Made by a program: the position numbers and the translations under genes. 64,000 nucleotides of DNA from Holothuria scabra. Its lineage: Eukaryota; Echinodermata; Holothuroidea; Aspidochirotida; Holothuriidae. The notes beneath the pieces are model-generated. The model searched no databases. It had not been told where the DNA came from and saw only the letters and a program-made list of their open reading frames with translations. The stretch spans positions 26,535,648-26,599,647 of the forward strand of contig CM074189.1 in assembly GCA_037179385.1 (NCBI GenBank), given 5' to 3'. Shown here piece by piece: positions 59,021-64,000 of this stretch; the stretch's first letter is position 1; each line of letters opens with the position of its first letter.

Positions 59021-60250
59021 TACCTCTGTTTAGTGACAACACATGGTTGCAGCTTCTGCAGCTTGTCTGCAGAGTGACAGTCCATCTACTTTGACATGAT
59101 GTCCTAGCCAATGAACATTATAATCATTGAGTTCCTGTATATGAAGTTCTGAACAAATGTTGATCATGAAGAATGATATTCAGAATAATCTGTCACTTTT
59201 CCACCACTGAATTAAAAATATCAGACTCTTTCTCTCTTAAATTTGAATGTAACTGGAGTCTGAATTTTTTAAAATATTTTTTACAAAGCTTAATTGTGAA
59301 ATGAATGCAGGTGAATAAAAATAAAACTCATCTCCACTGTATATTTCTGACTTTAGATGTAAAATTTTGAAACATATACATTCACTTGAAAATGGTACAA
59401 TTTGCAATAATAGCTGATATCATTCTGGCACCACCAGCTCAAATTACATATCTTTGTTTTTTTGGAAAGTTGCAGCACCTTATGCCAAAATGTGATGTCC
59501 TGAATAAGTGTTACAGTTTGACTTGATTGCAAAAGCCTTCTCTGTACAACATGCTACACGCACGAAAACAGGAAGTTTTACAGTGTCACAGGAACATTAA
59601 ATAATGAAAGGAAACAAATGAAGGTTGTGAGTTAAACAGGAAGGACATCCAAATTACTAAGCAATAGACTTTTCCAAGGTATTAAGTGAATAAATTTCCA
59701 TTCAAGGATACTGCCCTTGAACAGTGGACATTTAAACTGTCACCTTAATTTTGCAGTTCAGCAGTGCAGTGTCATATTTTTGAGGTTAACCTCAAGATAC
59801 TGAGCATTTACCTCATAGATTTTAAATGATTGATTTGTATTTTCATGTATTATTGTGACTAGAATCAAATTCAGTCTCTAAATTAGGTACCAAATGAATT
59901 TTGAACCATGAAAATTGGTTCAGATTTTGCAAAGGTATACAAAAATAAAACTAACAAAATGCAGAATAGAAGTAAATACTCTAAACCAACCTGTCAAATT
60001 ATTGACATTTGGGACGAAAAAGATCATTTAGGTACAGTACTTCATATTTCCAAATTAACGAGAAATGAGCTTATCAATTATATATCAATAAAGAAGCATT
60101 ACCCGTAGTTCTTGATACTTCAGAAGGTACACTTAGTCTTTGTTTAAACTGTGAACACCTGGTAGGAATCACAAGGTCAGGTTGTTATATGCAGTTCTCT
60201 ATGTTTAAAAAATTTGCTAAGTCATCATGACGGTAGAAGCGAATACCAAC
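59021..60250. other. Intronic or intergenic DNA, no exon recognised
   Basis: AT-rich sequence. A 66-codon plus-strand Lys-rich frame at 59908-60108 has no splice or family support. Confidence 0.4.
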
Positions 60251-60476
60251 TTTAAGTCATCTCAAGCTGGTAACTAATAATCCAGAATCTATAGAACTTC
60301 CTGTTCAGGTATCTTGAGATCAATAAAGTTAAAGGCGTTCGCCCCCTTCAAACACTATTTGCTCATAAGAGCAACAAGGTTGGCTTAAACACGGTGAACT
60401 GCCCCAAGAACAGAAACATGCTTCACCCAAGAAAACGCCTTTTTCTCGGGTTACATTGGCTAAAATGTCCTATTCA
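60251..60476. repeat. Repeat D, right inverted copy
   Basis: Reverse complement of 53910-54122, including AATCCAGAATCTATAGAACTTCCTGTTCAGGTATCTTGAGAT and the ACCCAAGAAAACGCCTTTTTCTCGGGT hairpin. Confidence 0.8.
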
Positions 60477-61589
60477 AGGGGTAGAATTTCTACTGCAACA
60501 TTTTTCATGTCCAAACAATGGTACAAATTTCCAATGGCACTTGGGTGAATAAGATCTCTAAATGTAAAAGAGTTGACTTCACTCTTTAATGATTGTCTGC
60601 AGTGACCACCATGTATCCAGGGGAAATAGACTAGAATTCCACTCTGCTTCAAGTGATAATCAACTCTACATGAGTAAAAATGTCACTCAAAAAAGAGTGA
60701 AATTTCACCTGAAACAGAGGGTGGTTACTGTAGTCAATTTTTGATAGGTTTTCACTCTTTAACATTAACAGAATTCATTACCAAGTCTTCTTATCATACA
60801 TATTTCCTCATAATTCGAGACTTAACAAACATTTTAAACTTTGACAATTTTTTAAGAGCAACCCAAGTAAACCTTCTTAACAGATATTTTATTGATACTC
60901 ACTGTTGGCGATGGGTTGTTATCTACAGGTACCCCATGGCCATTGGGTTGTTTTGGAGCTGTGATAAAATTGAAGAGAAGGGAAAATTAATTTCTCACAA
61001 GATTGATTAAAATTAATAGCTGCCCATAATTTATATTTGCAGAATAAAGAATCTACTGAAGTTGATAAAATTATACAAATGGATCTAAAAGTTGATAAAA
61101 GAACTAACACTTTTATGACAGGATACATGACTAAGTGTATTAAAGGAATTTTTACAGGATATCAAATTTATAGACGAATCCGATTAGCGCTTGTTTTTAG
61201 TGACTGTGGGCTGCCATTAGTGGGGTCCATCAACCTTAAATCGTCTTTATTCATTGTTTACATGAATTTCAAACCCTCATATTTAGTAAAATTGGAAAAT
61301 TCAAGATACAAATTAGTGTACAACTATCCATGATAGAGGTAAGCAAGGAAATTGAAAGATTTAAAGGTGACGGACTCCAGTTATGTCCGACTGCGATAAG
61401 ACCATCACTTGTGGTCCGGATTCGTGTATATTTTACCTTAAAGACCTTATGCATATAATGTCACATGACAGAAACCATGCCCTTGTTGGGGTTTGGTATG
61501 TAGTGTAAAAGCTTCATCACCACAAGTGCAGACAAATTACTTTGTATAATGGGTAGGGGTAAAGCCTACTTCTATGAGATGAGCGGTTC
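60477..61589. other. Intronic or intergenic DNA, no exon accepted
   Basis: A 98-codon plus-strand frame begins after an acceptor-like TTTATATTTGCAG at 61042 but is very Lys/Ile-rich and unrecognised. GTGACGGACTC near 61368 is the complement of part of the motif of the 6447-7861 element. Confidence 0.4.
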
Positions 61590-61867
61590 ATTTTTTATTG
61601 TCCAGTTTCATTGTTTATTGTTCAGTTACAATGTTTATTGTTCATTTTCATTGTTTATTGTACAGTTTCATCGGTTATTATCCAGTTTAATTATTTAGTG
61701 TCCAGTTTTATTGTTTATTGTCCAGTTTCATGGTTTATTATCTAGTTTTATTGTTTACTGTCTAGTTTTCTTGTCTATTGTCCAGTTTCATTGTTACTGT
61801 ACAATTACCTTGTTTATTATCCATTTTACGTCTTTATTATCCACTTTCATTGTTATTATCCAGTTTT
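61590..61867. repeat. Minisatellite, 20-base unit TTTATTGTCCAGTTTCATTG, left part
   Basis: About thirteen units lie end to end with substitutions (GTTCAG, GTACAG, ATCCAG). The array resumes at 62349 after a retrotransposon insertion. Confidence 0.9.
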
Positions 61868-62342
61868 AATAATAATAAAAAATAATAATATAATAGTTCT
61901 TATATAGCGCCTTACACAAGACGTCTCAAAGCTCTAAAACTATGCAACAGGTGGTCAATAGGATAAAGTAAACAAATGAGTTTTCAAGTTAGTTTTAAAT
62001 TGTTCAACAGTGGAAGAGTCCTAGACAAAAGATGGAAGGTCATTTCACAGTTTCGCTGATTCTGTTGAAAAAGCATGACCACCGTAAGAATGGGTAACAG
62101 ATGAAGGGACATTTAAAAGAGATTGAGAGCTGGAACGTAGTTCACGTGAAGGCTAATTAGATATAAGATCCTTTAGATATAATGGAGCACAACCATGGAT
62201 GCATTTGTATGTAAGAAGAAGGATTTTGTAGTTGAGACCATGCTGCACAGGAAGCCAGTGAAGATTACGAAGAACGGGGGTGATGTGGTCACAAGATTTT
62301 GGTAGTGCAACAAGTCGAGCCGCTGAGTTTTGAATTCGCTGG
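61868..62342 (-). mobile_element. 5'-truncated LINE retrotransposon, 3' end
   Basis: On the minus strand the fragment encodes the C-terminal end of a CR1/L2/RTE-type reverse transcriptase: LQRIQNSAARLVALPKSCDH, then ITPVLRNLHWLPV, then NYKILLLTYKCIHGCAPLYL, then PSRELRSSSQSLL and FKTNLKTHLF. The motifs QNxAARL, HITPVLxxLHWLPV and LLLTYKCxHGxAPxYL are hallmarks of that region. Several stops interrupt it. The 3' end is a hairpin-like GGCGCTATATAAGAAC followed by a TTA-rich tail. AGTTTT at 61862-61867 and 62343-62348 may be the target duplication. Confidence 0.85.
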
Positions 62343-62400
62343 AGTTTTGTTTATTGTTTATCGTCCAGTTTCATTGTTTATTGTCCAGTTTCATTGTTTT
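62343..62400. repeat. 20-base minisatellite, right part
   Basis: Units TTTATCGTCCAGTTTCATTG and TTTATTGTCCAGTTTCATTG continue the array at 61590-61867 on the far side of the LINE. Confidence 0.85.
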
Positions 62401-63420
62401 TTTGCTAAAAAATACTAGTAATCACCAATATTTATGATGTGAAAATTAATGTAAAAATATTCATGATATCATGTCTTTCCTTGAAACAGTAGTCGCGTCC
62501 AACAACTGTTATTTAATCATATAAATGTCATTATATCAGAATTTGAGTGGAAATGTCAATATTACTGTAAGCTCTCAAAATACTAAAGGAATGGTATTCA
62601 GACAATATATAATCTATGACTATGATCCCCAATGTTTTATCCTATTATAATAAGGTGCCCTATTTAAAACTTTCAGGTCATTTTTACAAGGAACAGTTAT
62701 CACAGTGAACTGCATGCTGGGAGAGGTGCCCAGTTTCAAAATGGGTAAAAATAAATCAAAATGTGACATTTTTTCCTTAAGTTTTCCTTGCATTCAGTGC
62801 ATTTAACCTGTAGGGGTTTGTTCAGTGAAAACAGCTGTTTTCAAGATTTATACCAAATTATCAGCTCTTCCTTTACGGATTCCCAATTAGTAACATATTT
62901 CTATCGTTCTACGTGTCTACATGTTGTATCACATGGCCTTATAAACACTCTAAAGCATTTAAAAGTGATTGGCTTATTTTTATCATTTATGACAATTAGT
63001 TCTTAAATTTAAAAATAACATGTGGTTGTTCCATTGGTTCAGTTTAAATTTTCAAATTAATGCTGAAAAATGATGCTTGTTGAAACACTCGCATGGAGTT
63101 ATATGATATGAACTGAGAAATACTGTACTATACTGTATGAACCCTCTAGCAGTAGTAGACTGCTTTTAGACTTGTCTCAAGTATCTGGCATATAATATAC
63201 CTTCCGGGATAAAATGAAACTAAGCCAATCTCACTTATCAATCTACATCTAAGAATTTTATCAAATAAGAGGAAAAAGTTGCAACAGAGAAAAAAGAAAA
63301 ATCATTTTTGCAATTACCATATCTCCATCTCACTGCAAGCTTTCATGACAATCTTATCTCTCAGCATTTGCTGTTTTCAGTTTCATTGCAAAGTCTCATA
63401 ACTAAGTACTGATGATGTTT
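62401..63420. other. Intergenic or intronic DNA, no gene recognised
   Basis: AT-rich with no recurring repeat or supported exon. Confidence 0.45.
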
Positions 63421-63765
63421 TAAAGGGAAGTATTGTGTTTAAAATGCTCCAACGAAGAGTACAAAGAAAATGGCTCAGATGCTATCCAACAATTCAGTCT
63501 TAATCATAAACCCCAGCAACAGCTACATCTCTTTATGTGCAAGAGGAGCCATGGACGTTGCATCATTTGAAATGTTGAAAGTTTGTGTGAACAAATTATT
63601 CTTGAGCAACAAACAACTGAATTTCTATCCGTGGGAAACGTTTTTCTTGAAAAGAAGGCTAACATACTGCCTTATTTTTATATTTGATAATCTATCGCCC
63701 TGTGTCAATAAATAAAAGTTTTAAAAGGATGAATTTTTCTTGCAAAACAAACGCAATATTTCTGT
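63421..63765. repeat. Dispersed repeat A, right copy
   Basis: Same-orientation match to 132-480. The 81-codon plus-strand frame across it (starting MAQMLSNN at 63470) is broken in the other copy, so coding is unlikely. Confidence 0.75.
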
Positions 63766-63879
63766 TTAATACTTTAATTGCCACAGTCCAACATTCCTCA
63801 TTCAATGGGTTTATGCAAAAACTACGCCTTGATATTAGAACTAATATTCCATACTGTTTACCATTCCACTATATCACCA

Positions 63880-63950
63880 CAAGCCAATGAGCCACAACTG
63901 TGGCCAGCTTGACTTGAACCAATAGGTTGGAAACTGGGCAGTATAACTCT
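63880..63950. repeat. SINE tail fragment
   Basis: CACAAGCCAATGAGCCACAACTG and GGCCAGCTTGACTTGAACCAATAGGTTGGAAACTGGGCAGTATAACTC match 18515-18610. Confidence 0.5.
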
Positions 63951-64000
63951 ATCTACCTAACTAACTACATCACCACAAAAAACACAAATAAGTTTGTTTT

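Noticed and set aside
58725..59033. 102-codon Cys/Leu/Ala-rich frame
   Set aside because: Falls in a 20-base minisatellite; no ATG-to-stop context beyond it and no family resemblance.
61043..61333. Plus-strand frame after TTTATATTTGCAG
   Set aside because: Lys/Ile/Tyr-rich from AT composition, no donor or recognised motif; the acceptor-like word alone is not enough.
63470..63715. 81-codon frame starting MAQMLSNN
   Set aside because: Lies in dispersed repeat A; the copy at 132-480 has the frame broken.

Overview
This is AT-rich nuclear DNA from an animal. Exons are short, separated by long introns with GT-AG borders, and intergenic DNA is packed with small transposons, minisatellites and microsatellites. 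No bacterial-style operons, rRNA genes or CRISPR arrays are visible. The repeat style, the multicopy coiled-coil/DGT gene family and the divergence of the ZDHHC homologue suggest a marine invertebrate, possibly an echinoderm. That placement is inference.

Few coding exons can be defended. (1) On the plus strand, 15556-15720 and 19179-19392 are the last two coding exons of a ZDHHC23-like palmitoyltransferase. The DHHC-bearing exon was not found and probably lies upstream of the window. (2) On the minus strand, 57484-57717 is the last coding exon of a probable transmembrane receptor whose tail carries ITIM/ITSM-like tyrosine motifs. (3) On the minus strand, 37147 down to 26448 holds a broken multi-exon gene of an uncharacterised coiled-coil family that is multicopy in marine invertebrates. 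Its middle exons lie in three head-to-tail units of about 2.7 kb (27994-36088). (4) Weak exon candidates sit at 37875-38029 (+) and 39481-39810 (-).

Layout: 0-15 kb is a mosaic of non-autonomous DNA transposons, including a hAT-like element at 8864-9929, a hairpin array at 9949-10741, a TTAA-flanked MITE interrupted by a 2.1 kb tandem-repeat element at 11062-13474, and an element with six copies of a TAAGAGTCCGTCAC-type motif. 15-20 kb holds the ZDHHC exons within repeat-filled introns. 20-26 kb is intergenic with MITEs. 26-37 kb is the triplicated pseudogene. 37-57 kb is mostly empty, with a tRNA-derived SINE, two hAT-like MITEs with perfect target duplications, a TTAA MITE and a TA-flanked segment resembling a decayed hammerhead ribozyme. 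57-64 kb has the receptor exon, two minisatellites, and a LINE 3' end inserted into one of them.

The most unusual structure is the partial-gene triplication. Several stop codons and frameshifts are common to its copies, so the parent exon block was already damaged, or used frames differently from what I assume, before it was amplified.
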